64,000 nt of DNA. It comes from Afipia sp. OHSU_II-C1. Lineage in GTDB: Bacteria; Pseudomonadota; Alphaproteobacteria; Rhizobiales; Xanthobacteraceae. The notes beneath the pieces were generated by a model that saw nothing but the letters and a program-made list of their open reading frames with translations, was not told the DNA's origin and ran no database searches. A program made the position numbers and the translations under genes. Of the stretch, positions 33,240 to 41,299 are shown in pieces. Where the stretch lies: contig NZ_APJI01000014.1 in the NCBI RefSeq assembly GCF_000497575.1, positions 1 through 64,000 of the forward strand, given 5' to 3'. Position 1 is the stretch's first letter. The number at the start of each line of letters is the position of its first letter.

Positions 33240-34193
33240 ATGACAGCAGCATTCACCTTTCCCGGTCAGGGATCGCAGGCGGTCGGCATGGGCAAGGCGC
33301 TCGCCGACGCATTTCCGGCAGCCAAGGCTGTGTTCGACGAGGTCGATGCGGCGCTCGGCGAAAAGCTGACGGCGATTATCTGGGAGGGGCCGGCGGAAAC
33401 GCTGCAACTCACCCAGAACGCGCAGCCTGCATTGATGGCGGTGTCGCTGGCGACGTTGCGCGTGCTGGAGACCGAAGCCGGGATCGACATTGCGCGCGAT
33501 GCGGCGTTCGTCGCCGGTCACTCGCTCGGCGAATACTCCGCGCTGGCCGCGGCGGGCACTTTCTCGATTAGCGACACCGCGAAGCTGCTGCGCACGCGCG
33601 GCCTCGCCATGCAGAAGGCCGTGCCGGTGGGTGTCGGCGCAATGGCGGCGCTGCTCGGGCTCGATTACGACGCCGCAGTCGCGGTGGCCGAAGAGGCGGC
33701 GCAGGGACAGGTCTGTCAGGCCGCCAACGACAACGGCGGTGGACAGGTGGTCGTCTCAGGAGACAAGGCCGCCGTCGAGCGTGCGCTTGAGATCGCCAAG
33801 ACCAAGGGCGCCAAGCGCGCGATGCTGTTGCCGGTGTCGGCGCCGTTCCATTGCCGCCTGATGCAGCCCGCAGCCGACGCGATGGCGCAGGCGCTTGCAG
33901 GCGTGACCATCAACAAGCCGAAGGTGCCGGTGGTATCCAACGTGCTGGCGTCGGCGATCACCGACCCGGACGAAATCCGCAAGCGGCTGGTCGAGCAGGT
34001 GACGGGCACGGTGCGCTGGCGCGAGAGCGTCGCGTGGATGGCGTCGCAGGGCGTGACGCACTTCCTCGAAATCGGCGCGGGCAAGGTGCTGTCCGGTCTG
34101 GTCAAGCGTATTGCCGATGGCGCGGTCGGTGTGTCGGTCGGCGGACCGGGCGACATCGAGGCGGCGAAAGCCGCGATCGCAGCAGCGCGTTAA
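33240..34193 (+). CDS. fabD: Malonyl-CoA:ACP transacylase
   Basis: 317 residues from the ATG at 33240 (GGGGAC upstream; a TTG at 33228 is an alternative). GQGSQAVGMGKAL opens the fold, AGHSLGEYSALAA holds the catalytic Ser in GHSLG (about 85-97), and the histidine region reads VSAPFHCRLMQPA. It loads malonyl groups onto ACP for fatty-acid chain extension. In related genomes fabG usually follows directly; here the next fab gene is 5.7 kb away and a strong terminator follows fabD, so fabD has become a separate transcription unit. Confidence 0.97.
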   Translation: MTAAFTFPGQGSQAVGMGKALADAFPAAKAVFDEVDAALGEKLTAIIWEGPAETLQLTQNAQPALMAVSLATLRVLETEAGIDIARDAAFVAGHSLGEYSALAAAGTFSISDTAKLLRTRGLAMQKAVPVGVGAMAALLGLDYDAAVAVAEEAAQGQVCQAANDNGGGQVVVSGDKAAVERALEIAKTKGAKRAMLLPVSAPFHCRLMQPAADAMAQALAGVTINKPKVPVVSNVLASAITDPDEIRKRLVEQVTGTVRWRESVAWMASQGVTHFLEIGAGKVLSGLVKRIADGAVGVSVGGPGDIEAAKAAIAAAR

Positions 34194-34321
34194 GCTTACC
34201 GCCGGACTTGGCCCGCGCGGGCCTCGTGGCGGCGTTCCGTAGTGGCCCGATTGTTGCTACGCCATTCGGGCTGCTCATTTACTCCAGTTTTTGAGCGGTG
34301 CCCCTTTTGGGCTGGGGCATT
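34194..34321 (+). ncRNA. Possible small RNA or structured 3' UTR after fabD
   Basis: The 128 bases between fabD and its terminator encode no protein. They can form a hairpin with stem TGCCCC / GGGGCA (about 34296-34320) just before the strong terminator. A structured 3' UTR or an independent small RNA ending at that terminator is plausible; no promoter was identified and no known family is recognised. Confidence 0.25.
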
Positions 34322-34355
34322 GCCGCCAGTGTCTTCTGACACTGGCGGCTTTTTT
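34322..34355 (+). terminator. Strong intrinsic terminator after fabD
   Basis: Eleven-base perfect stem GCCGCCAGTGT / ACACTGGCGGC, six-base loop and a run of six T's. The best terminator in the window. Confidence 0.92.
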
Positions 34356-34372
34356 ATGTGCCGAGATCAGCT

Positions 34373-34441
34373 TCAGCGAAGCAGGATGATCAGCAAAATC
34401 AGCGGCAGTGGAATTCCAAGTAGCCAGAGCAGAATTGGCAT
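34373..34441 (-). CDS. 22-residue hydrophobic membrane peptide
   Basis: The frame reads MPILLWLLGIPLPLILLIIL, then LR, stop. It starts five bases after the stop of the membrane protein at 34447-35298 and has GGGAG nine bases upstream of its ATG. The whole peptide is one short transmembrane helix with a Gly-Ile-Pro-Leu-Pro kink. Similar tiny hydrophobic proteins occur next to stress genes in rhizobia as far as I recall. It falls below usual gene-length limits and is easily missed. Confidence 0.6.
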   Translation of the reverse strand: MPILLWLLGIPLPLILLIILLR

Positions 34442-34446
34442 GAGCT

Positions 34447-35298
34447 TTACTCCCTCGTGAATGGGGCGGTGCCCCAGTTGCGATCGCGAAATGCCCCGGC
34501 TTCAGCCGCAGCGATGCTTGCCGCGAAGGCACCAACCAGCAGAGACGCAGCCATCCAGAACGCCAACTGCGCCGCGGCCTTGCGTGCCTTGTCGAGATCG
34601 GACTTCGCCTGTGTCACGACGTCGTTGACGCGCTTCTCGGCGTCGGCCTGGCTCAGCGAGGTGCGGCGGGCGACCACCTGAGCCACATAGGTGCGATCGG
34701 CAGGCTTCAAGTCCCGTTCGGCGCCGAAGCTGGATGTCAGCAGCCGGGTCAACTCGTCGCGGATGTCATTGGCGTCGCCAGCCGGAACGGTTGCTGCTGC
34801 CGGGTCGGGGCGGAGAAGCTGGTCAACATAACCGCTCATCGGGCCGGAGGATTGCGCGGCTGCGGTGCCCGCGCCTTGCGAGAGGCCGCCCGCTGTACTG
34901 CCGATAATGGAAGTCGCTGCTGAAGCCAGCAACAGGGCGCCCACGACGGAGGCCAATGCCCACGCGAGAAAGCCCTGCGCGGTGTCGCGGAAGTAGGTCT
35001 CGTTGCTGTGAATGCCGTACCACGGTGTTCGCAGGCGACCGGCGATATGGCCGCCTATCGCGGACGAGATCATCGCCACGACGACAAGATAAAGCCCGGT
35101 TCCGATCTTGAACGTCGTGGCAGAGACACCCGAGTCGCTCCACGGCGATACCACGCTGAATCCCATCCCGGTTCCGAACCACAAAAGCACGAGGGTCAAT
35201 GCCAAGGCGGCGAGGGCTCCCGCCGCAATCGCCGCCCACGACACGCCAGACGTAGGCAGTTCGGTAACCGATGTTCTCAGATCAATCGTCTTTTCCAT
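34447..35298 (-). CDS. Multi-helix membrane protein, stress-group candidate
   Basis: 283 residues from the ATG at 35298. Helices at about 23-46, 65-86, 107-130 and 250-270 flank a periplasmic or cytoplasmic helical region (about 145-245) with repeats such as LKPADRTYVAQVVARRTSLS and QADAEKRVNDVVTQAKSDLD. Proteins of this type in rhizobia are sometimes labelled PhnA-like, but no phosphonate-related motif is seen. It is divergent from the YciE/YciF gene, which has an EcfG-type promoter; on the minus strand GGAAC occurs 62 bases upstream but without a matching -10. Unknown function. Confidence 0.7.
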   Translation of the reverse strand: MEKTIDLRTSVTELPTSGVSWAAIAAGALAALALTLVLLWFGTGMGFSVVSPWSDSGVSATTFKIGTGLYLVVVAMISSAIGGHIAGRLRTPWYGIHSNETYFRDTAQGFLAWALASVVGALLLASAATSIIGSTAGGLSQGAGTAAAQSSGPMSGYVDQLLRPDPAAATVPAGDANDIRDELTRLLTSSFGAERDLKPADRTYVAQVVARRTSLSQADAEKRVNDVVTQAKSDLDKARKAAAQLAFWMAASLLVGAFAASIAAAEAGAFRDRNWGTAPFTRE

Positions 35299-35467
35299 GA
35301 TAGGCGCTCCCAGCAATCCCTCCGATCGAGGTGCACATCAATCACAGAGAGCAGAGAGAGTTCCGGAAATACTTGAGGGCACGAATGATCTCGAAGAGAG
35401 ATTTGAGTAAGCGTCTCATTGCTCCAATTTGTCTCAACGGCTTCTGCACAACTGTCTAACGCCATTT

Positions 35468-35492
35468 GGAACGATCCGATCATTGCTGCGTT
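35468..35492 (+). promoter_or_regulatory. Sigma-EcfG (general stress) promoter
   Basis: GGAAC (35468-35472), a 16-base spacer and CGTT (35489-35492) match the consensus of the alphaproteobacterial general-stress sigma factor EcfG (GGAAC-N16/17-CGTT). Located 27 bases before the ATG of the YciE/YciF gene, with no competing promoter seen. Confidence 0.75.
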
Positions 35493-35518
35493 CACGGCTG
35501 ACAACAAAGGAGTGTGCC

Positions 35519-36031
35519 ATGGGCATTTTCACGAAAGACATTAAGACGTTTGACGATCTCCTGCTTCACGGCCTGCAGGACATCTTCTACGCTGAACAAC
35601 AGATCACGAAGGCGCTGCCGAAGATGATCGACAAGGCCACCAACGGCGATCTCAAAGCCGGGTTGAAGAGCCATCTCGAAGAAACCAACAACCAGATCGA
35701 GCGTTTGAAGAAGGTGTTTGCGAAGCTCGGTCAGGATCCGAAAGGGACCACATGCCCGGCGATCGACGGCATCATCAAGGAAGCCGACGAAACCGCAGGC
35801 GAGATCGAGGACAAGGCAGTACTGGATGCCGCCATTGTCGCGAACTGCCAGGCCGTGGAGCACTACGAGATCGCCCGTTACGGCACGCTCATCGCATGGG
35901 CGGAGTCACTCGGCCATGAGGAGATCGTGCGCTTCCTCACGACAAATCTGAATGAGGAAAAGGCGGCGAACACCAAGCTCAACACCGTCGCGCTTCGCAA
36001 GGGCGTGAATACCAAGGCAACGGCTGCGTAA
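35519..36031 (+). CDS. YciE/YciF ferritin-like stress protein (DUF892)
   Basis: 170 residues. The pattern FDDLLLHGLQDIFYAEQQIT (about 11-30), KSHLEETNNQIERLKKVF and VEHYEIARYGTLIAWAESLG, with Glu/His pairs in a four-helix bundle, defines the DUF892 (YciE/YciF) family, ferritin-like proteins induced by osmotic and envelope stress. Metal ligands E26, E54, H51, E114, H115 and E117 are plausible. GGAG lies six bases before the ATG at 35519. It is under a match to the EcfG promoter, so general-stress control is likely. Convergent with eutC across a terminator. Confidence 0.88.
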   Translation: MGIFTKDIKTFDDLLLHGLQDIFYAEQQITKALPKMIDKATNGDLKAGLKSHLEETNNQIERLKKVFAKLGQDPKGTTCPAIDGIIKEADETAGEIEDKAVLDAAIVANCQAVEHYEIARYGTLIAWAESLGHEEIVRFLTTNLNEEKAANTKLNTVALRKGVNTKATAA

Positions 36032-36046
36032 GCGGCCATACAATTG

Positions 36047-36082
36047 AAAAGCCGTGCTCCGATTTTGAGAGCGCGGCTTTTT
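36047..36082. terminator. Bidirectional terminator between yciE-like gene and eutC
   Basis: Stem AGCCGTGCTC / GAGCGCGGCT (one wobble) with AAAA before and TTTTT after, good for both directions. Confidence 0.8.
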
Positions 36083-36094
36083 GATTCAGCTTCT

Positions 36095-36886
36095 TCAAGC
36101 GATCGGACCGGGCAGGCGAGTGGTGTTGCCGCCCGTGACCAGCGCCAGATCGCTCTCGTCCTTCAGGTCAACGCCGGTCAGGCCGCGGTTCAAGGCTTCG
36201 CGCACCAGCCACGAAAGCTTGAACGCGGCGGCGGCGTAGCTCAGCCCCTCGGGGCGTACATTGGAAATGCAGTTACGTCCGGCATCGTTACGGCCACGGA
36301 ACGGCGCGTGCGTGATGTAGATGCCGAGACTGTCCGGCGAGCTCAGGCCCGGCCGTTCGCCGATCAGCATGATCGACAGCTTCGCCTGCAACAGTTCCGC
36401 GATCTCGTCGGCCAGTGCGACCCGCGCCTGCGTGGCGATTATCACCGGCGCCTGTTTCAGTTCGTTCGCGAGAAGCGGCTTCAGTGCTCCGAGCAGCGGT
36501 GCGGCATGGCGGTCGATCGCGAGCGACGACAATCCGTCACCGATCACGATGCAGACGTCGCTGCGCACGAGAGGCACCGTGCGCAGTTTTGCAATCTCGT
36601 CGGGATCGATCACGCGGCCCAGATCAGGCCGCCGCAAATAGGTGGTGCGATCCGGCGCGCGGCTATGGGTATGGGCGACCGTCCAGCCCTGATCGTGCAG
36701 GGCCGCTTCGAGTTTCGGCACATCGAGGGCGGCATGGATCGCATCGCGTGCCATCGCATGGGCCCAGCCGAAGCGCAGCACCTCGTCGGTCGGCATGCCC
36801 GCACCGGCGCGCCCGAGCGCCAGCCGCGCCGGCGTCACGCTGCGCCATTCGGCCCATGGAGACTCGGTCACGTTCTTGTCCGTCAT
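36095..36886 (-). CDS. eutC: Ethanolamine ammonia-lyase small subunit
   Basis: 263 residues, normal for EutC. ARLALGRAGAGMPTDEVLRF, IVIGDGLSSLAIDRHAAPLL, IMLIGERPGLSSPDSLGIYI and SNVRPEGLSYAAAAFKLSWL are typical, and the C-terminus completes the B12 cleft. With EutB it converts ethanolamine to acetaldehyde and ammonia using adenosylcobalamin. Its ATG overlaps the eutB stop (ATGA). No microcompartment shell, EutA reactivase or aldehyde dehydrogenase genes are nearby, so this is a minimal pathway with acetaldehyde handled elsewhere. Confidence 0.96.
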   Translation of the reverse strand: MTDKNVTESPWAEWRSVTPARLALGRAGAGMPTDEVLRFGWAHAMARDAIHAALDVPKLEAALHDQGWTVAHTHSRAPDRTTYLRRPDLGRVIDPDEIAKLRTVPLVRSDVCIVIGDGLSSLAIDRHAAPLLGALKPLLANELKQAPVIIATQARVALADEIAELLQAKLSIMLIGERPGLSSPDSLGIYITHAPFRGRNDAGRNCISNVRPEGLSYAAAAFKLSWLVREALNRGLTGVDLKDESDLALVTGGNTTRLPGPIA

Positions 36887-38277
36887 GCGACCAGAGACTT
36901 GAGATTTCCCATGCCGCCCAGCAGCGCGTTGGGGGAGGGCGGGCGCAATCGTCCGTCGGCATCAGTGATCTGCATGCGCTGCAACCATGCCTCGAATTCC
37001 GGCGCGCGCTTGAGATTCATGGTCTCGCGCAGGAACAGCGCATCGTGAAACGAGGTGCTCTGGTAGTTCAGCATCACGTCATCCGCGCCCGGGATGCCCA
37101 TGATGAAGCTGATGCCCGCGCTGCCCAGCAGCACCAGCAGCGTGTCCATGTCGTCCTGATCGGCTTCGGCGTGATTGGTGTAGCAGATGTCGCAGCCGAG
37201 CGGCAGGCCGAGCAGCTTGCCGCAGAAATGATCCTCGAGCCCGGCGCGGATGATCTGCTTACCGTCGTAGAGATATTCGGGGCCTATGAAGCCCACCACG
37301 GTATTCACCAGCAGCGGTTTGTAGCGCCGCGCCAGCGCATAGGCGCGTGCTTCGCAGGTCTGCTGGTCGACGCCGAAATTTGCGTCGGCTGATAGTGCGC
37401 TGCCCTGGCCGGTCTCGAAGTACATCACGTCATCGCCGATGCTGCCGCGCCTCAGCGACAGCGCCGCGTCCTGCGCTTCATCGAGAATTTCCGGCGTCAC
37501 TCCGAACGAGAGGTTGGTCTTCTCGGTGCCGCCGATCGACTGGAACACCAGATCAACCGGCGCGCCGCTCTCCGCAAGCTGGATCGTGTTGGTGACATGG
37601 GTCAGCACGCAGCTTTGCGTTGGAATCTCGAAACGCTGGATCACCTCGTCGAGCATGTGCAGCAGATCGCCGAGCACCGGCATGCTGTCGGAGGCAGGGT
37701 TCAGTCCGATCACCGCATCGCCCGATCCCATCAACAACCCATCGAGCGTGGACGCGGCCACGCCGCGCAGATCGTCGGTGGGATGATTGGGCTGAAGGCG
37801 CACCGACAAATGTCCTTCCAGCCCGATGGTGTCGCGGAAGCGGGTGATGACACGGCACTTGCGCGCCACCGCGATCAGGTCCTGATTGCGCATGATCTTG
37901 GACACCGCCGCGACCATTTCCGGCGTGAGCCCGCGCGCGAGCGCTGCAAGCGCCTCGGTCGTCGCCTGCTCGGATAAAAGCCAGTTGCGGAAATCGCCGA
38001 CGGTCATATGCGAGACCGGCGCGAACGCCTTCGCATCATGGCTATCGATGATGAGGCGTGTGATGTTGTCCTCTTCGTAGGGGATCAATGCCTCGGTCAG
38101 AAACTGCTTGAGGGGCACCTCCGCCAGCACATGACGGGCCGCCATCCGTTCCTGTGCGGTGGCGGCGCCGATGCCTGCGAGATAATCGCCGGAGCGGGCA
38201 GGCGATGCGAATGCCATCACCTGCTTCAGGTCATCGAAGGCGAACAGTTGCTGATCGATGGCGGTACGATAGCGCAA
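36883..38277 (-). CDS. eutB: Ethanolamine ammonia-lyase large subunit
   Basis: 464 residues, full EutB length, from a TTG start at 38277 (MRYRTAIDQQLFAFDDLKQV), preceded by GAGGTGG six bases upstream. The active-site barrel shows SRLI-like DNITRLIIDSHD, LNPASDSMPVLGDLLHMLDE, TGQGSALSADANFG and NHAEADQDDMDTLLVLLGSA. Part of the permease-eutB-eutC operon, 26 bases after the permease. The same frame is open far upstream, but that part only mirrors the permease gene and was dropped. Confidence 0.95.
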   Translation of the reverse strand: MRYRTAIDQQLFAFDDLKQVMAFASPARSGDYLAGIGAATAQERMAARHVLAEVPLKQFLTEALIPYEEDNITRLIIDSHDAKAFAPVSHMTVGDFRNWLLSEQATTEALAALARGLTPEMVAAVSKIMRNQDLIAVARKCRVITRFRDTIGLEGHLSVRLQPNHPTDDLRGVAASTLDGLLMGSGDAVIGLNPASDSMPVLGDLLHMLDEVIQRFEIPTQSCVLTHVTNTIQLAESGAPVDLVFQSIGGTEKTNLSFGVTPEILDEAQDAALSLRRGSIGDDVMYFETGQGSALSADANFGVDQQTCEARAYALARRYKPLLVNTVVGFIGPEYLYDGKQIIRAGLEDHFCGKLLGLPLGCDICYTNHAEADQDDMDTLLVLLGSAGISFIMGIPGADDVMLNYQSTSFHDALFLRETMNLKRAPEFEAWLQRMQITDADGRLRPPSPNALLGGMGNLKSLVA

Positions 38278-38303
38278 CGGTTTCCACCTCGCGTTGGAAT
38301 GCC

Positions 38304-39731
38304 CTATTCGGCGGGCACGGTGTTCGCCGTGACGGCCAGCATCTCGTCGGGTGCTGCGGCGTCGCGCTGACCGGCGGTCATCCTGAAGTAGGCGTAGGCG
38401 AGCGCCATCAGCACAAGGAACAGCACCGTCAGCATAGCATTGAACCACACCATGGCGAACAGGCAAACGAGACCCAGCCCGAACGCAATCGCCGGGAACG
38501 CCGGATAGAACGGTGTGCGATAGGGGCGCACCAGATCGGATTCGCTCTGGCGAAGCTTGAACAGTGACGCCATCGAAATCAGGTACATGATGATCGCGCC
38601 GAACACCGACATGGTGACGATATTGGCGGTAAGCGTCTGCCCGCCGAACTGCACCCATTCGTCGCTGAAGATCGCGATGACGCCGATCACGCCGCCGGCC
38701 AGCAGCGCCCGATGCGGCGTGTTGAAGCGCGGGGAGAGCGCCGCGAACGTCTTCGGCAGGTAGCCTGCGCGTGCGAGCGCGAATATCTGGCGCGAATAGC
38801 CCATGATGATGCCATGAAACGAGGCGATCAACCCGAACAGGCCGATCCACACCAGCATGTGCAGCCAGCCGCTGTTCTCTCCGACTACGACCTTCATCGC
38901 CTGCGGCAATGGATCGTTGATGTTGGAGAGCTTGCTCCAGTCGCCGACACCGCCCGCGAAGATCATGACGCCGAAGGCCAGCACAACGAGGGTGAGAATG
39001 CCCGCGACATAGGCGATCGGGATGGTCTTCTGCGGGTCCTTGGCTTCTTCCGCGGCCATCGCAGCGCCTTCGATGGCAAGAAAGAACCAGATCGCGAACG
39101 GGATCGATGCGAAGATGCCGGAAATCGCCGCGCCATTGAACACGTTGCTGCCCGCCCAGCCGTTGGCGACGAAGTTCGCCATCGACCAGCCCGGCGCGAC
39201 CACGCCCATGAAGACCAAAAGTTCGGCAATCGCTAAAATTGTCACGAACAGTTCGAACGCCGCGGCGATGCCGACGCCGATCCAGTTCAGCGCGATGAAG
39301 ATGATGTAAGCGCCGAGCGCAAAGAATTTCGGGTTGATGCCCGGAAACTGCACATTGAGGTAGGCGCCGATGGCGAGGGAAATGGCGGGCGGCGCGAAGA
39401 CGAATTCGACCAAAGTCGCGAAGCCGGCGATGAAACCGCCGGTGGGGCCGAACGCGCGCCGTGCATAGGCAAACGGTCCGCCCGCATGCGGGATGGCTGT
39501 GGACAGTTCGGTAAAGCTGAAGATGAAAGTTGTATACATCGTCGCAACGAGCACCGTCGCGACCAGAAAGCCGAGTGTGCCCGCGCTGTTCCAGCCGTAG
39601 CTCCAGCCAAAATATTCTCCTGAGATGACAAGTCCCACGGCAATGCCCCAGAGCTGGAACGGGCCGAGTACTTTTTGCAGGCCGGTGGAATGGGGTGGGA
39701 CCTGGTTGGGAGCGACTTCGGTGGGAGCCAT
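38304..39731 (-). CDS. eat: Ethanolamine permease (APC family)
   Basis: 475 residues, twelve predicted helices of the amino acid-polyamine-organocation superfamily. VGLVISGEYFGWSYGWNSAG (first helix, about 27-46) and FAYARRAFGPTGGFIAGFAT are the Eat signatures. ATG at 39731 follows GGAGG; a longer frame upstream lacks conservation. Sits directly before eutB and eutC in the same direction, which supports ethanolamine as the substrate. Divergent from fabG across 178 bases. Confidence 0.9.
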   Translation of the reverse strand: MAPTEVAPNQVPPHSTGLQKVLGPFQLWGIAVGLVISGEYFGWSYGWNSAGTLGFLVATVLVATMYTTFIFSFTELSTAIPHAGGPFAYARRAFGPTGGFIAGFATLVEFVFAPPAISLAIGAYLNVQFPGINPKFFALGAYIIFIALNWIGVGIAAAFELFVTILAIAELLVFMGVVAPGWSMANFVANGWAGSNVFNGAAISGIFASIPFAIWFFLAIEGAAMAAEEAKDPQKTIPIAYVAGILTLVVLAFGVMIFAGGVGDWSKLSNINDPLPQAMKVVVGENSGWLHMLVWIGLFGLIASFHGIIMGYSRQIFALARAGYLPKTFAALSPRFNTPHRALLAGGVIGVIAIFSDEWVQFGGQTLTANIVTMSVFGAIIMYLISMASLFKLRQSESDLVRPYRTPFYPAFPAIAFGLGLVCLFAMVWFNAMLTVLFLVLMALAYAYFRMTAGQRDAAAPDEMLAVTANTVPAE

Positions 39732-39909
39732 GTGTTCGTCCTCCGTTGTGATGCAGAGCAATATGCAAGGGAGGTGCCATGGGAGCGCACCGGCAGGCAC
39801 GGCCGGGGCCGTTTTATTAGGCACAGGTCATTGACGAGCGGCGTTTTCTTGCGGCAAACGGAGCACGAAATTTGGCCCGGGTTTGCCGGGTTGTTCCCAA
39901 GGGGGCGAC

Positions 39910-40647
39910 ATGTTCGATTTGACTGGCAGGACCGCGCTCGTCACCGGAGCGACCGGCGGCATCGGCGGCGCAATTGCGAAGGCGCTGCATGCGCAAGGTG
40001 CAACGGTTGCGATCTCGGGCACCCGGCGCGAAGCGCTCGACACGCTTGCGGGTGAGCTGAAAGACCGCGTGCATGTGTTGCCCTGCAATCTGTCCGACAT
40101 GACCGAAGTCGAAGCGCTGGTCCCGGCTGCGGAAAAGGCGATGGGACAGCTCGACATCCTCGTGGCCAATGCCGGCATCACACGCGACAACCTGTTCGTG
40201 CAGTTGCGTGACGAAGATTTCGACGATGTCATCAGGGTCAACCTGACCGCCACATTCCGTCTCGCGCGCGCCGCCACCAAATTGATGATGCGCAAGCGGT
40301 TCGGGCGAATCATTGCGATCACGTCGGTGGTCGGCGTCACCGGTAATGCGGGGCAGGGCAACTATGCCGCCTCGAAAGCCGGATTGATCGGAATGATGAA
40401 ATCCGTGGGTGCGGAATATGCGCGCCGCAATGTGACAGCCAATTGCATCGCACCCGGGTTCATCGCCACGCCGATGACGGACGTGCTGAACGAAAAGCAG
40501 CGCGAGGCTGTGCTTTCGAAGGTGCCCGCCGGGCGTCTCGGGACGCCGGACGACATCGCCGCCGCCGCCGTTTACCTTGCGTCCAACGAGGCGGCCTACG
40601 TGACGGGGCAGACCATCCATGTCAACGGCGGGATGGCCATGATTTAA
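39910..40647 (+). CDS. fabG: 3-oxoacyl-ACP reductase
   Basis: 245 residues, the typical FabG length. TGATGGIGGAIAKAL binds NADPH (about 11-25), NAGITRDN and SVVGVTGNAGQGNYAASKAG hold the catalytic Asn, Ser, Tyr and Lys, and APGFIATPMTDVLNEKQREA is the FabG substrate loop. Start ATG at 39910 follows GGGGGC. Reduces 3-ketoacyl-ACP in fatty-acid elongation. A terminator follows, then acpP 300 bases later. Confidence 0.95.
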   Translation: MFDLTGRTALVTGATGGIGGAIAKALHAQGATVAISGTRREALDTLAGELKDRVHVLPCNLSDMTEVEALVPAAEKAMGQLDILVANAGITRDNLFVQLRDEDFDDVIRVNLTATFRLARAATKLMMRKRFGRIIAITSVVGVTGNAGQGNYAASKAGLIGMMKSVGAEYARRNVTANCIAPGFIATPMTDVLNEKQREAVLSKVPAGRLGTPDDIAAAAVYLASNEAAYVTGQTIHVNGGMAMI

Positions 40648-40668
40648 GCCCTGTTCCGCAGGGTTTTT
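40646..40668 (+). terminator. Terminator after fabG
   Basis: Short stem CCCTG / CAGGG extended by A-T pairs, five-base loop, followed by TTTTTG, starting at the fabG stop codon itself. Confidence 0.6.
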
Positions 40669-40948
40669 GTCAAGCGGAATGGCTGCTGGACGGTCCCCGG
40701 GGCCGTGTGGTCAAGTCCGGGGAAGTATGGTAACCGAACGGCACTCGGTTGGGGAAAACGCCATTGCAGGATCGCCAAACCCCGTATATTGCCGTTCCGG
40801 CGCCAGCCGCCGTTTTCGGTGACTTCGTCCCTGTGGCGAAGGGACAGGGATGCGTGGTACGGACGGCACGAATTCGCATTTTTTCGCACCGCGAGGGGCT
40901 CGTATCGTTTTGCGGTCGAGTTTAATGGAACAAGCACGAGGTTAAACG
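40669..40948 (+). other. Upstream region of acpP
   Basis: No gene supported in about 280 bases between the fabG terminator and acpP. TTGCAG (40764-40769) and TATATT (40785-40790) are the best promoter-like pair, but the 15-base spacing is short. The region just before acpP has AGGTTAAACG, a modest ribosome site. Confidence 0.4.
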
Positions 40949-41188
40949 ATGAGTGAGATTGGCGAGCGAGTTAAGAAGATCGTGGTCGAGCACCTTGGTG
41001 TCGAACCCGAAAAGGTTGTCGATGCTGCGAGCTTCATCGACGATCTCGGCGCCGACAGCCTCGATACCGTCGAACTCGTCATGGCTTTTGAAGAAGAATT
41101 CGGCTGCGAAATTCCGGATGACGCTGCTGAAACCATTCTCACCGTGGGCGACGCCACGAAATTTCTCGAGAAGAACGCCAAGAGCTGA
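40949..41188 (+). CDS. acpP: Acyl carrier protein
   Basis: 79 residues, acidic. The phosphopantetheine site is [18 protein letters not shown] with Ser37 in the invariant DSL. The rest ([36 protein letters not shown]) is textbook AcpP. It carries the growing acyl chain for FabD, FabG, FabF and for lipid A synthesis. Upstream of fabF; a moderate hairpin separates the two. Confidence 0.98.
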   Translation: MSEIGERVKKIVVEHLGVEPEKVVDAASFIDDLGADSLDTVELVMAFEEEFGCEIPDDAAETILTVGDATKFLEKNAKS

Positions 41189-41214
41189 CGCCAGCGCGCA
41201 GCCACGATGACACG

Positions 41215-41242
41215 CGGCGGGTTGTGATCGAACGACCCGCCG
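41215..41242 (+). terminator. Hairpin between acpP and fabF
   Basis: Stem CGGCGGGTTGT / ACGACCCGCCG with one wobble and loop GATCGA, followed by TCTTGCTGTC, a weak U tract. May let acpP be expressed above fabF. Confidence 0.5.
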
Positions 41243-41299
41243 TCTTGCTGTCATAGTGGCTCCGATTGGCCTCAGCCGGTTGAGCCGGAAAGGAAGACT

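Noticed and set aside
35360-35364. GGAAC on the minus strand upstream of the membrane protein at 34447-35298
   Set aside because: At 16 bases the downstream sequence is GATT, not CGTT, so I do not call a second EcfG promoter.
36883-39780. A 965-codon open frame on the minus strand
   Set aside because: Only the part up to 38277 is EutB; the remainder mirrors the permease gene in another frame and has no protein family character.
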